64,000 nucleotides of DNA from Mugil cephalus (lineage: Eukaryota; Chordata; Actinopteri; Mugiliformes; Mugilidae). Shown here in pieces: positions 1-23,829 of the stretch. The stretch lies in contig NC_061781.1 in NCBI RefSeq assembly GCF_022458985.1, positions 3,704,501 through 3,768,500 on the forward strand. Reading direction: 5' to 3'. The position numbers and the translations under genes were made by a program. The notes under the pieces were generated by a model. The model ran no database searches, was not told the origin of the DNA, and worked only from the letters and a program-made list of their open reading frames with translations. Each line of letters starts with the position of its first letter. Position 1 is the stretch's first letter.

Positions 1-108
1 CAGTGTTCCTGTTGATACGCTCTTACACAGACTCTGGACTCTTTTTCCCACCTGATCATTAATTAATCGTTAACGCATGTGGAGGATCTAAATAGGGCCA
101 CTGCTCAC

Positions 109-11250
<11,142 letters not shown>

Positions 11251-11600
11251 CGTCCCGCTTCCTCCCAGAGACGGCTCCCGACGAGCGGACAAGACGCTGA
11301 GCGACGCTGCGCAAACGGCGGAGGTCTCGGAGGCTGTAGGCACACGGTCCGCTACCCACGACAAGGACTGCCTGCGCTACTCTGGAACCGGCCACAAGTC
11401 TTCGTCAGGGGGTAGGTCGACTTGCCGGATAGACCCTATCCTCTGAGGAGGATGTACCGGAACCGGCGGGAACGGACAGATCCCATTGGCTGTTCTTCAG
11501 AAGGCGTTGGCCACACTCTGTCCAATCACGTCTGGGGGCCGGTTCACACTCGATGACCGGTTCCTCTTAAAAATTTAAATAAATAAATAAATAAAAACTA
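11251..11600 (-). promoter_or_regulatory. gk: gk 5' UTR and CpG-rich proximal promoter
   Basis: The DNA upstream of the gk start codon is rich in CG dinucleotides from about 11100 to 11560, unlike the AT-rich flanks. Two CCAAT-box cores are visible: ATTGG at 11485-11489 (CCAAT when read in the gk direction) and CCAAT on the plus strand at 11522-11526. No TATA box is obvious. This fits a CpG-island promoter with dispersed starts. The exact transcription start cannot be placed from sequence alone. Confidence 0.5.
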
Positions 11601-13797
11601 CCCAAAACGCAATCGGTGCTCAACCATTTAGGGCATTCATCGAAACGCTTGGAAAATCTAAATTTCAACCCCAGAGTGTTATTGTAGGACACAAGAAGAC
11701 CCTTACTTTTGTAGATTTTTTTCTTTCTTTTTTTTTTTTTTGTAATTTTCGTGGAGAAAATCAAGATTAATGAATTTAAAATAAATGGTTCCTTGTCCTT
11801 CGGTGGTAAATTATGTAAACATGTATTTAGACCATTACAAAATAGGTGCTGATTCAGACACTTATCAACATACACGTTATCACATTAGGCGACATTAGGA
11901 CACTTCTTCATGGGACCTAATGAAGCAGTTATGCTCAGAGTTCATGCAGAGGTGGACCTTGAAGACCACATTTGATCTGATTTGACCAGATAATGTTTCC
12001 TTGATTTTCTCTGACTGGCTGGGTGAAAACCACATGCTTCTTTGTTTAATAATGGAATTGAATAAGTGAACTCCACATCAAAGACTGAAAACTACAAGAA
12101 CACAGATTTCAAACATCAACAAACATCACCTTGAATATTTAGATCTACAAAAACCCACAAGGTCCTTGCCTTAAAATGTCCCATTGGCCCTTATTGTGGA
12201 ATGTCACTTTTTACGTAAACAGTCGTTGTCTCACTGGTGTTCCCTGCTTGTTCTTAACTGCTGTTGAAATTCCAGTCTTCTATATAGTGAGATTCCCGTT
12301 CACACACCACTTCAGCCCTTGTAGAAACCAGTGTTACCTGCAGTCTCCTTCTGAGTTCACCATTATCTCAGTGCGCACACTGCTTCAGGACTTCTGCTGC
12401 AGCTGTTGCAGCAGCTCCCTCCCTGCCAGCTGGCGTAAGGAGTTGACACGTTGTCTCCCATATCTTCTTTCAGTCAGGTGAGCCTCGCCTCTCTGGTGAT
12501 GATCATGGAATAAGGTCTAAAAATAGAACTGATCTATACCGAGGAATGTCTCCCGTGGCTGCACTGTGCTGCGAGGCCGGATTGACGATCCACACACTGT
12601 AAATACCAGGGGGTAGCTACCAGAGAGCCATCATACTGTAGTTAGTTGGGCTGGTTGTTTCTTTTTATACAAAACGTCAAACTGCTCAGCTGTAGCACCA
12701 CGTATTTGCCTGTGATGAAGCCTTCGCTCCCATTCTGGTTGCTGGCCGACATTTATAGAATAATTTATGACAGACGTCATAGAGGAGCACACAACAGCTG
12801 ATTGTGTAACACCAGCCCCTAACATGACCAATCCTTAGGTCACCTTAATCCTCCAGGGGCAAAGCAGTTTATGCTCCTGTAGCGTCTTTTGGAAAGTTGA
12901 AACCCAGTACTGCTTCTCCCTCCCTGTTTTTATGGTAAGATGTTTTCATTTTGTGGTCACCAATCACACTGTGGTCAACCCATAGAAGCATAAAATGTAA
13001 AGATGCCTGCTTCACTATTTACGGTTAGTCCCAACCTAAATATTGAAAGTATATCAGAAAGAGCTGACCCTGCTCGTATGTCACATTGGTGTGACTGCAC
13101 CAATGATGGTGTGACGTCCTAACTACAAAACTTTGAAGCTACCAGCTGCTGTTGGGATATTTAAAGAACTCCAGGTTTAGAATTTAAATGCAGTACCCTG
13201 CAGTCGAGATATTTAAGTTTTAGAATTAGTTTGACAAGTGAAAAATAATGATAATGACGACTGTTGTACCCAGTGATAGTTAGGATATAGGATAAGTGGT
13301 GAGAGATAATGGATGAATATGCAATTAATCTGGTTCATGGACCACCATTACAATATGACCAATAAGACCCATGGTTATCTGGAGACCACTTAACTACTTT
13401 GGTTGAGTTCAGCAGAGCCTCCACTGAGCCACTGATCCTTCTTATGTCTCTTACTTTACACAGGAGTGATAGTTCAAGATTCAACTTGAGATTTCGATAT
13501 TCAAGATTGACTGTGTACGTCTACTGTCCACACAGTCGTCTGCAGTCCGGACCACATACAGTAGCTACTTTGGCATATGAATAATGCTTCAATCATAAAA
13601 TGTACATCCATCTTGCAAAATTTATATCGCATATGCCCAAACTACAACACATTTAGCTAGGATAGAATAAAATATTTGTGCTTAGACCTGTATATACATA
13701 AATAAAAATTTGACCCTTCAAATACATTCATATCACTTTCAGATTAGATCCTTAAGACATGGCTGAGTTCTTAAACACGCTGTCTGTCCGCCGTCGC
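11601..13797. other. intergenic region between gk and the pde9a-like gene
   Basis: This interval separates the 5' end of gk from the stop codon of the pde9a-like gene. Both are on the minus strand, so it holds the gk upstream flank and the pde9a-like 3' UTR. It contains a T-rich tract near 11730-11745 and otherwise mixed AT-rich sequence. ORFs of up to about 100 codons (for example 12176-12481) show no recognisable domain. I did not find a clear polyadenylation signal for the pde9a-like gene. Confidence 0.5.
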
Positions 13798-16700
13798 TCA
13801 CTGTGGGTCCAGTTTGGAGGCTTCGAGCCCAGCATCTGTCTGACAATCCTGTCCGCCCATAGCTGCCTCCTTGCCCTTGGCTGCGTTCTCAATCTGAGCC
13901 CGGTTCTGTTTCTCCCTCTCCAGCGCTTTCTCCATCTCAGTGTAGTAGTCGAGAGCTTTCCGAACTGGATCGATGATGTGTTGCTGGAGAATTAGTGGAG
14001 CGTGAATAAAACTCCACCCCAAGTGGTTAAATGTCTACTCAACATGCAAAATTTGAAAGAAATTTATTTTCTCCGTGTTAGTGATGGGATTACCTCCAGG
14101 CAGGGGAAAAGGTTGGCGAGTTCAATGAACAGGGGCAGAAGGACAAATCTGATGAAGCCTGTTTGAGATGAAGGTTTGGTTACTTTATCCCGGTCCATGA
14201 AAGGGGTGACAGGAAGGCCCTCCAGCTTTTCCACATCACTCTGATGAGAGAACGACACCACAAATAAAAATCAACTGCAGCTACACCTCAAGACAGCGCC
14301 ATCCACTGTCAAGTTAGCCTGATTTCATTCAGCCTTTCTTGGTGGAGTTTTCATGTTCTCCCTGTGTCTGCGTGGGTTCTCTGCAGCTTACTCCCACCGT
14401 CCAAAGACATGCTTGTTGGGTTAACTGGTGATTCTGAATTGTAGGTGTGAGTGTGAATGACAAGTATAAGATCAGTCCACTGTAACTGCACAGAGTCAAT
14501 ACCTGGTTGTAGAACTCTTGCAGAAGACAGTCCAGCCAGGGCTCAGCCACCTCCATGGGCCGAGCCTCGTTGGATATGTCGCTCACTTTGATCAAGATCA
14601 TCATAAGCTGGGCAAACAAGAGCAGTAAAGAAAAGAAATCTGATCCCATCAAGCACTGGTGAAAATATAATCATTAATTATCATGTCATAATTGTGTTTT
14701 CATTAGAATCAAACCACTATAACTGTCATGACGTTGAGTTTTGTTTGCTCAGCTTTCTTTGTTTCCTATTTTTTGAAAGTTTCTGGGTGTTTCGTTTCTT
14801 TTTGCTTTAGTCTCCGTGATCCTTCCCGCCCTTTGATTATTTTGGTTCATTTCTCCTTGTGTGTTCCACCCATATACAGTCAATGATTCCCCCCTCATGT
14901 GCATGTAAGATATGGTTGTATCTTTGTCTTTGTCCTTGAGTTGTCTGCTGCGTTCATGAACCCTTGTGTTTCAGTTCAGTTCCTCTTGGTTCCTGGTTTC
15001 CTGAGTTTGGTCTTGCTTTTGTTTTGTTTTTTTGAATCCCCTGCCTATTGGAAATTATTCTTTAAATCAAACCGTGTTATCTTATCGTGAACTTAGCCTT
15101 TGAATCAGCCAAGTTGTGGTCTCTCAAAGAGCCTTTCACTTTTTCTTCTATTTATAGTGGCCAGTATTCACAGATCAGGTATAACATTATGACCACAATA
15201 ATACCCTAATATTGTGTGGGCCTGTACACTGAATTGTCACAAGATGGTCAATGTTACTTCACCTGTCAGTAGTCTTAATGTTGCGGCTGATTGGTGTAGG
15301 TTCTCCAACAATGAAGGTTCTAGATGATCCTAAATCCAACACTGGACCTTTGAGACCTGTTATTACTCTGTGGAGTTGCATATTGGGACTACAACCTTTG
15401 CAGTCGTGGTGCAAGATTACGCCTCAACTAAATGTACTGATATGGTAGTTGTCTTGGAGAAGATCAGAAGGAATGGTGAAAGATACAGAGGGACATGTCA
15501 CCAGTTAAACCAGTTATTCAACAAGTTTGACTCACTGACACAGGCCAAGCCTCACTCGTCCTACTTTAATGTTCCCATTCGTGCCTCAGCCACCATGTCT
15601 GCTTCTACTCTCGATGGTGCCACACAATAAAACAAAGAAGTCCTTGGATGACGCCTCCACAGTGCAATTATCACAAATGATGAGGAGGAGGAGTACAGAC
15701 TGATAGGGTTCACGGCAGCTTTGTGGCGTGGATGGAAAGGGACAGTTTGAAGGAAAAGCATACGAGGTCACCTGTAAGTCATCATGTACAACCCCTCTCA
15801 TCTTCCCTTTGTCAAGCTGTGGCTGCTCAGGAGCACATTAAGCCACATCCAGTCATACTATCACACTACACAAAAAATTAAATCCCACATCAAATTAACT
15901 GAATGAATAATACAAATAAACAAAATTTCTTCAAATAAACACACTAAGACTTGTATGTGTTCCTAGTTTGGGACTTATATGTTTTTTAAAAGAAGATGAG
16001 TATATCTCATCTTGTCTGAATTCCTGACAGTGACGTACGACGTCGAACACGTGAAGTCAAAGCTACATTACGCCCTCTGCTGTTTAAAAAGTGCATCGCG
16101 ATTCATTTTTCAATTCAGCTGATTTGACATCACATCCTTAGTTACGATGCCAGAATATTTTAAAAGGCTCTCATTACTAATGAACAAACATCACTTACGC
16201 TGCTTTTTGGTCATGTGTAACAGGTGTATGTTAATTTTGTTCTGAATGAATGAGGCAAAAACTCTGCCAACGTAGGAACAACCCTATTGGATATAGATGG
16301 TCTTTAATGCAACTCAGGACGCATTGCTTTCACCACCACCACCCAGACTACCTCCAAATGTGGTCACAGATCAGATCTCTCAAATGAGATCTTAATGCAA
16401 CCTGGGGGTGTTAACTCCTGTCTTTTATGTGATTGTATTGCCCACATCGGATCTTAATGCAAGGTCTCAACAGTCCCTAAGAGTCAAAATAATTATTGAA
16501 TTGAATTGCTTTATATCATAATAATATCCTCATACTCCTCTGAAATGCACCATAGAGCTGTCTGGTAATCACACTGAGCGCAGTGCGTTTTTTTGTTTGT
16601 CTTACCACATCTCTGTGGTCTTTGTTGGTGAAGTCAAAGGCGGGCAGGATGGACTTGAACTTGTTGAGAATCTCATTGTGCCTTGTCATGTCAGTGGCCA

Positions 16701-19700
16701 GAATACATCTGCAATCAGAGCAGTAAATAAAGCACATACAGTGTACTGTGATTAAACGAACGGAGGAAATGTGAATAATGAGATAATGAGGAGGAGGGTC
16801 TCACTTGATGATCCCCTCCCTTATCCGTTTGTACTGATCCATGGTCAGATTTCTGAAGATGTTGTTCTCTGTCTACAAAAAAACAAAACAAAACTGCCCG
16901 GTCACTGTGGCTCTGTCTCGTGGCAAAGATGTGGTTCTGAATTAAATCTTTGAATTAAAATGTTTTGTGACAGGTTGGACATTTTAGAGAGCATTTAAAA
17001 CAGCAGGGGTTTCTTACCTTCTCCAGAATCTCAAAAGCTACAGCACAGTGGTGATTCTCCAGCGGAGAGATGTCATTGTAGCGAAGAGCAAGTTCAGTTC
17101 GTGCATTTATCTGAAGATGGTCAGAAAACGTTTAGATTTTCTGATTAAATCAAATATAAATGTCAAAGGTATAGTTACATTACTTAAGAGTTATTTGAAT
17201 TAGGATGTATAATAAGGTACTGGAATAATTAATTTTAAAGTTAGACATTAAAGAGCATGATGCAGCAGAACAAAACCAAGCATAATCCCTGAGACACCAA
17301 GAAATCAGACAACAGATATATCTTCACTTGATTATTTAACGATTACATTATTTCAGCAGTTGAGTGATAGCGCTGTACAAATATGGTGTCCCCCAACTAA
17401 ATCCCTAAAGACACCAAGAAATCAGACAACTACCTTGGTGTTACTTATATGTCTTCACTTGATTATTAAAACATGAGATGATTTAAATGATTTAAATTAC
17501 TGCTGTCAGACAACTAAAATGTTTATTCAGATTAATCACAGGGTTGTTGTAGACTGATCGATTAATCACGATTAAATATCATTCATTTTTAATCTATTTT
17601 AATCGCGTTTCATTTTGCATGAGCAAACAGACTTGAAAAAAGGAGGGAATGTATATGCACTTAACGTGTTTATTAAACACCTTCAGCAGTTTCAACAACA
17701 ACTTTCTGTCTCTTTTTTCTTGTTTTGTCTTTTTTTTTGTTCCTCCTCTTGCAGCAGCTACTAAGACAAACTAACTTGTTGACACTGACCGCTCCTTATT
17801 TACAATGTTGCTTTAACTAGAACATTCTCTCACACAATGGCTGCAGGAGTGGAGAGATATTGCCAGCTTGTCTTAGTTTGTCTTGGTATTTTAAGCTGCA
17901 ACTGCTTCAGTGAAAAGAAAACTCCTCCCTGTAGAGTGTGCATAATACTTTATGTCGGTTGACAGTTCCGTTTTGTTTTGTACTCAAATTTCCTATGGAG
18001 AGGGCCAATGGTGTTTAGCATTTTCCATTTTTATCGGTTCTGGTTTAATTAGATTAATCATGATGATGGATTAATCCACATTCATTTTGACAGCCCTAAT
18101 TTAAATGATTATTTAATGAGCGATAGCTCTATACAAATATGCTACCGTGTTTCCTAAAATTACAGTATCTACCAAAGTTGCATTCTGACCAGAGCCGTCT
18201 ACTGAAGCTCTAGGAGGCAACTTGTGCACCTGATAGGCGTTGTTGTATCCTGTGTGGTCGAGGTCGTGGCAGACGGCAGAAGTTAACATGATGAGCAGGT
18301 CGATGCTGTCCATCTTACTCCTCAGGTCAGTCAGCCAGATCAAACCATACATCTGTTCATACACGAGGAAAAACAAAAACACTAAAGCCTGTAAGTGGAG
18401 CTGGAGTAGGAGAACGACCCATTTGCAGTCTAGTCTGAGAAGCTCATAGTTGCTTTTAGTCAGTGAAAATAAGAGATAAGCATTTACCAGATATCATTTT
18501 ATGAAACTTTTATGTCAGTGCTCAATCTCAGCTTTAAATCTGGTCAGGTTTCAGCCGACTTGTCCAGTTCTCTAGCTGCTGAATGCTACAGTCACTCACT
18601 AGTTGCTGTATGGTATTGATTGCTATATCTAGCACTCACAATGCAGAGAGTAGTGAGTGAAAAACAACTGGTGTAAAAATGTTTAACAGCAACCAATTTA
18701 CAAATTACACACAAGCCATAAACCTATAGATTAATAGACCTTTAAGAACAGAAGAAAAGACTGATACTGAAGTACACTTAGCAAATGGTTAGAGTAGTGC
18801 ACATTTGGAATAGATAGATAGGTACCTACTACCTGACTTTCAACTGTCCAATGACTTGAGGCACCTCTTACCACTCTCTATGTCCTTTTCCAATTACCAG
18901 TAAGTGGGTGGTGTAATTGCCCAATTTCATGATTGGAAACACAACTGATTTGTTCTGACCAAAACTGACTCTGACAGAAACACTCACCATCTGGGTAACA
19001 CAGAAGCAGTGTTTGAAGTTGTGGAAAGGGATGTTGTTGTATCTTCGGTACACTTCAAATAGGAATTGTTGCAGTACTTCAGACTCAATGTTAAAGGCTG
19101 CTGTGAAGTCCAGATCTGTGTACATGACCTGCAGGAGCACCATGATCTCTGCGTCCTCCCACTGCCTGCACAGACATACAACACCATGGAGGGGAGGAAG
19201 AGGAGGAGTAGGGAGATGAGTGTTTCACTTTGTCCATTACATTCTAGCATGCTGCATTAAAGAAAGACATACGAGCTGCTTGTAAAGGCAACTGGACTTG
19301 TAGAGTTTTGAGAATACGTTTCACAACTCTTCTGAGTAGTTTCTTCAGTACTGAGGGACTGGTGGGAACGTGAGGTTTAAATAGGAAACCATGGGTAAAA
19401 AGCAATCAGAAACTTGTGTGAATGGGGTGGGAAAAAAACACATAAAACATTATAATGTTAACACATGTTTTTAATTATTAAGTTCTGAGTTCTGAATTTT
19501 CAATATATCATGATAGAATCAGAGTTGAAAAAAATCCATTTTCATGCATTTAGGCAAGATATAAATAGAGGGTATGCATGTGACGTCACAGCAAGCAGAA
19601 GTCTCCGTGGTGACAGCCACTGAGTGGCAAATAGCGACAGTTGAGCATAGAGATTAGCCGCATTAGTTTCAATCATAGACTTTAATATTGTTTAAATTGT

Positions 19701-22700
19701 AAAACTAAATAAACAAAATGGGGGAAGAGCTGTTGTGCAATTGACTGCATCAACAAATTTGAAAAGCAGTCAGAGATATATTTTTGCAGACTCCCAAAAG
19801 CCAAGGAAAAGAGAAGTAAATGGATCGGTGCATTAAGAAACGACTGGAATCCACGGACAGAAACCTGGTGTTGTGGTTCACATCTTGTGTCAGGTAACAT
19901 GAATTCATGATGTATTTCCATACCTTACGTTACTTCTTGAGTTAGGTTCCGGAGTGAATAATAATAATCATCATATTAAAAATAGCGTGATCTTAAAGTG
20001 ATCTTATGGTATTTTCAGTCAACCCCACATAGATCACACTGCTGCTTGATCCCCAAGTGAAAATAGTCCCAAAAAAATACTTTGTTTGCACGATGAACAC
20101 TAACTTCCATATGGAGACAAAAAAGAAACAGACTAACATGTAGTTGTCGTAGTTGGTTTTGGTATTTTCATGGAATTTGTTGAGAATAACATGAATGTAG
20201 AATAATACTTAACATATCCTGCTGCCAACATTGCAGAAGTACAATAAAAAAAAATCATATCAACCTTTCTTTCAACACAATACCTTAGTGTACTGTGATT
20301 ATAATGCCTCAGCTACGGTGCTTGGTCTGTAGTGTATGTACAACCTGATGTCTATCCGCCTCCGTCATTGTGGGTTTGCTTTAAAAGCTTTTGGACAAAT
20401 GAAATGGTAGCCAGCCTTAGTGAATGCAGTCTTGCCAATGAAGCTCACTTCAAACATGGCGTGTTGATTAAACCTTTCATGAAGACCTTCTTTCAATTTG
20501 CAAGCCCTCTGCAGGCCTATTCATATTGAGATGAGTGTGTTGATAGAAGAAAAGGGCGAGGGCTCCTATCCTCTTCAGAAATGCATCAGAAGTGCTTGTT
20601 GGGCACGACTGTCATTAGCTGACCGTCTGCTTCACTGTCTGCACGCAGAGGAAACAGGTGCACTTGTTTGTGTGTGATCACACGGGCGCAAAGACACCGC
20701 CGAACGCCGGTCCTACAGGTGACATTAAAGCCGTAAGATTCCCACTTTTCAAATGCTAACTTACCAGTTATCAAAGGTCGGGGTCTTCAAGTACTGCCGC
20801 ACCTCCTCTGATACCTCCAGAGAGCTGCAAAGGTGAAAACATAAGCAGCAAGAATAGGTTAATACTCAAACATACGCACGTGAAGGCATACTAGTTCTTT
20901 TGTGTCAGTGGCCTTTGCATGAGCGTGAGCATACCTCATTTGCAGGAACTTTTCCCGTACGTGTTCACACTCCTCCCTGGTTTTATGAAGGGTTCTTTTG
21001 TGGTAGAATGGAGAGGGCTTGTGAGTTCCCTCTGAAAGATCTTTGAACAACCCCAGCCAGCTTAGATGCTCCACACTCTGAAACAGGATGGGAATAAATC
21101 ACAGCACACTTATTAATGAAAATCTGTATCAGTGTGTTGGATTTTTGCCACATCAGTGTATAAATGAAAAGTGGATCAATAAAGTCTAAGTCAAATCAAC
21201 TGCGTGGCAGGCGGTTCATTCGCACAATAACTCACACTAAGATGTTTCCCTATCACATATATTTGATCCTTTTGTCCATCTGATGAATTCAATGAATTGT
21301 TATCTGGTATCCACCCTCCTATTACTTTCAATTTTGTCTCCTCCAACAGGAGATTTCACTATAGGTTCACCAGTTACTTTGGTGCTGGCAGGTAGCATAA
21401 CTATGGTGTAATATCTACATATCCTGTGACTTGAAACAAAGGGGATGCAAACTGAAATGAGGAAAAACAATAAAATGTTTTTGGCGTCTTTATGTATGTA
21501 TGGACAGAAGAGTAGTGTCCACATAGTAATTCTTTAGCACCATGGAGTTGAAATAGTTTACGGTGAAATGTCTCTGATTGGTTGTTGGACTATCAAATAC
21601 CCTGGGCGTTATCAGTCACATACTCTGAGGTGCTATACCTCTAGTTTCTCCCGGAATGAATCCACCTGTTTCTTCATCTCATACACAACTGCAGGAGTCT
21701 CACCAACCTCAATCAGGATTTTCTTCTCCAGGCCCTGCAGTCTGGGAGTCACGCAACATGAGATTGGTATTCACTTAGTTATTCATCTATACATACGTTT
21801 ACACCGACTCATAATCTCAGATGTCAGACTTTACATAACACACTGATGGTAGCATAACTGTGTACACCCATTCACCTCTTTTCCATAGATGAGAGATCAA
21901 ATCCCAGTGCACCAGCAAGCTCTGCGCCTAAAAGGGCAGGAAAGGGGGGAGGGGGACTGTCAACGGTTTTCAGATGAACTCAAGCACTGTGATTCCCATG
22001 TTGCTACATGAAGGATACCTAACGGCTCACTGTTGCAGTCGGAGGCCACCACCTCCAGCTTGTAGCAAGATTTGGGACTGTTTGGCTCCAGACTCGGGGA
22101 GATGTTGATGATGTTGCCTTTGGGGTTGTACAGTTTCAGTATGTCATGGGGTCCTGCCTCAGCTGCAGAGCGGAACAGATCTGGGAAGAACAGCTGGATG
22201 GTGAGGTAGTTTTTTTTTTTTTTTTTGATTGTACTTTAAACTTTATTCACTTTATTCACACTTAAATTCAAGGGTCTCTCTCCCATAGACTTTATAAAAA
22301 TGGTTGGCAGAAAAGCTCCTCTAAAGTGAAGCCAAAGCAAGTGGAGGTCCCCCTGGTGACTGGCTGCAGTATAGGTCTTAAGCTCCACCTCCTCCAGTTA
22401 GTGGATGAGACTTGGGACAAACCAAAAAACTAAAATACAAATCAAAGATTTATTCATTTTTTGGTTGATTTCATGGCTCCAATCTCGGCCTGAACTGCGC
22501 AGACTTGGACTCCAAACGTCACTTTTTGTTTTAGAGTCCATACATGGTTACATATATTCAGTAGTATATGGATGCATGTCTGTGTACAACCTTAACAACC
22601 TGCTTAAATAAACCACATATGTGGCATTACTGTATGCATTTATAATATAATATAATATAATATAATATAATATAATATAATATAATATACATTTATTCAT

Positions 22701-23829
22701 TTTTTTCACACAAATACACAACATATACCGTGGCTTCAGTTTCTCAACATTTCTCTTGTAAACACTGTAGCAGACTGTAGCAGAACTGTAGCAGAGAAGC
22801 AGTGGGAAGGTGTGGGTTTGCAAAATCCACACTACGTGGGAGCTCATCAGTCCATTAATCCTCAGGAAAATGATGGCAGTCTAGTAGAACCTATGTTATA
22901 AGGTCACGTTGGCACTGAGCGAGTTGTCTGAACCATTGTGCCATTGGCAACTGCATGTGTGTGTGCTTGTGGGAGCAAATGAGTATATGTTTCACACGTT
23001 TTGAGTACCAATAGGTAGAATTACAAAACCATCAGTGAAATACAATGAATGCATATAGTAATAATGATTTAATTATATACATAAATCACCTAAGATGCCA
23101 TTTTACTAGCATAAGTGTGTTTTCCTTACATGGTTTTACTAAATGAACACCAGCACAGGGGTGTTAATGGAATATTTACTGAGGAAAACAACTTGCATGC
23201 ACTGCAGTTTTGTCGTGTAGCTTATTACAACACTTTAGTAAGCAATTATTTAACAGTTCACCACAACTTGGAACAAGGCAGATAATAAGAACGTGAGGTC
23301 AGCGTCAGCAGACAAAGCTTTCAAATGTGGTGACAAGTGAGGAGCTGTCAGGTGCAGCTGTATTGCTGCCTATAGCTCGGACTGCCCCCACAACACTGTT
23401 CGCTGTTCTGCTTGTGTGGTGAGCTATTTCTATGTTTCCATCCATGTGTTTAACCTTCTTACTTTACGGTCTGGTTTATATATAAACATAAAAACTCCAT
23501 CAGGATATCACCTGACCTTTGTCTAAGCAACATTAACAAATCCCAATGTTGACAATGTTAACAGGAGTAAGTAGTTGGAGAAATGTAGCAAATGATAAAA
23601 ATAAGTATCTGTAACTTTATTAGAGAATGTGACATAACCTGATATGTGACTGCATATGTGGAATTATGTGAGGAAAAAGACACGCTACAAAATAAGTCAA
23701 TACATTAAAGAATTAAAGACAAATAAGTGATCAGGTCCTACCTTTGACGTCCTGAGCAGGACAGTCGACTGGGAACTCAGCCTGCTCTGGTCTCCCATTC
23801 ACTGTGAAGTAGATGATTTTTGTTTCCAT
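13798..23829 (-). CDS. PDE9A-like high-affinity cGMP-specific 3',5'-cyclic phosphodiesterase (complete, 536 aa, 14 exons)
   Basis: PDE9A-type enzymes hydrolyse cGMP to 5'-GMP with high affinity and end cGMP signalling. Coding exons, in gene order: 23829-23742, 22180-22019, 21927-21876, 21741-21639, 21077-20935, 20824-20765, 19165-18988, 18352-18230, 17110-17018, 16872-16805, 16708-16606, 14607-14503, 14240-14094, 13983-13798. The joined CDS is 1611 nt, all introns are GT-AG, and phase is kept throughout. The N-terminus [13 protein letters not shown] matches the short PDE9A N-terminal domain. The catalytic core has [12 protein letters not shown] (His251, His255), [11 protein letters not shown] (His291, Asp292), [11 protein letters not shown] (Asp401) and SSQTGFIRF with the purine-binding Gln452. 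These sit one residue before the human PDE9A2 metal ligands and Gln453. Next to Gln452 lies FMDRDKVTK. The product is shorter than the longest human isoform (593 aa). I call it PDE9A-like because teleosts have more than one such gene and I cannot tell which this is. Confidence 0.93.
14335..14480 (+). repeat. teleost interspersed repeat (CATGTTCTCCCTGTGTCTG type), partial
   Basis: This intronic stretch contains CATGTTCTCCCTGTGTCTG, then CTCCCACCGTCCAAAGACAT and GGTTAACTGGTGATTCTGAA. These phrases recur in a very common fish interspersed repeat. A more diverged copy lies at 47968-48160. The copy is partial and I cannot assign its class with certainty. Confidence 0.6.
15170..15299. mobile_element. 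internally deleted Tc1-like transposon copy
   Basis: The left end reads AGATCAGGTATAACATTATG and the right end TTAATGTTGCGGCTGATTGG. They are imperfect inverted repeats of each other, and only about 130 bp are left in total. The same ends bound a longer copy at 36270-36704. The transposase gene is completely missing. Assignment to Tc1/mariner rests on recalled similarity to a widespread fish element with these ends. Confidence 0.65.
17498..18098. mobile_element. hAT-like MITE with intact 8-bp target duplication
   Basis: The 601-bp element lies in the pde9a-like intron between the exon ending NNAYQ and the exon starting INART. Its left end is TACTGCTGTCAGA; the right end read in reverse is TAGGGCTGTCAAA, an imperfect terminal inverted repeat of the teleost hAT type. 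Both sides are flanked by ATTTAAAT (17490-17497 and 18099-18106), the 8-bp duplication that hAT transposases make. Inside, GATTAATC-type tracts flank a spacer without a transposase ORF, so it is non-autonomous. Confidence 0.8.
19560..19960 (+). mobile_element. THAP zinc-finger remnant, probably from a DNA transposon
   Basis: On the plus strand, antisense to the pde9a-like gene and within its intron, the frame starting at 19720 reads [10 protein letters not shown], then [19 protein letters not shown] and [17 protein letters not shown] up to about 19895. The spacing C-x3-C ... C-x2-H, with a W in KWIGALR and the P of WNP, is that of the C2CH THAP DNA-binding domain; the usual F after the final His is L here. 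The reading ends at CAG/GTAACA, a good splice donor, as if this were a first exon. Lead sequence with TGACGTCAC lies upstream. No downstream transposase was found, so this is a fragment. Confidence 0.6.
22284..22445 (+). repeat. TIR repeat family 'R1', partial copy 1
   Basis: This copy begins CATAGACTTTATAAAAATGG and continues through the family core GTGAAGCCAAAGCAAGTGGA and CCCCTGGTGACTGGCTGCAG. It stops after the CCTCC...TTAGTGGATGAGACTTGG segment. It is the left end of the repeat whose near-complete copy is at 45467-46092. It lies in the first pde9a-like intron. Confidence 0.75.
22641..22689. repeat. (TATAA)n pentanucleotide microsatellite
   Basis: Almost ten uninterrupted TATAA units lie in intron 1 of the pde9a-like gene. 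Perfect pentamer runs like this usually vary in length between individuals. Confidence 0.9.
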
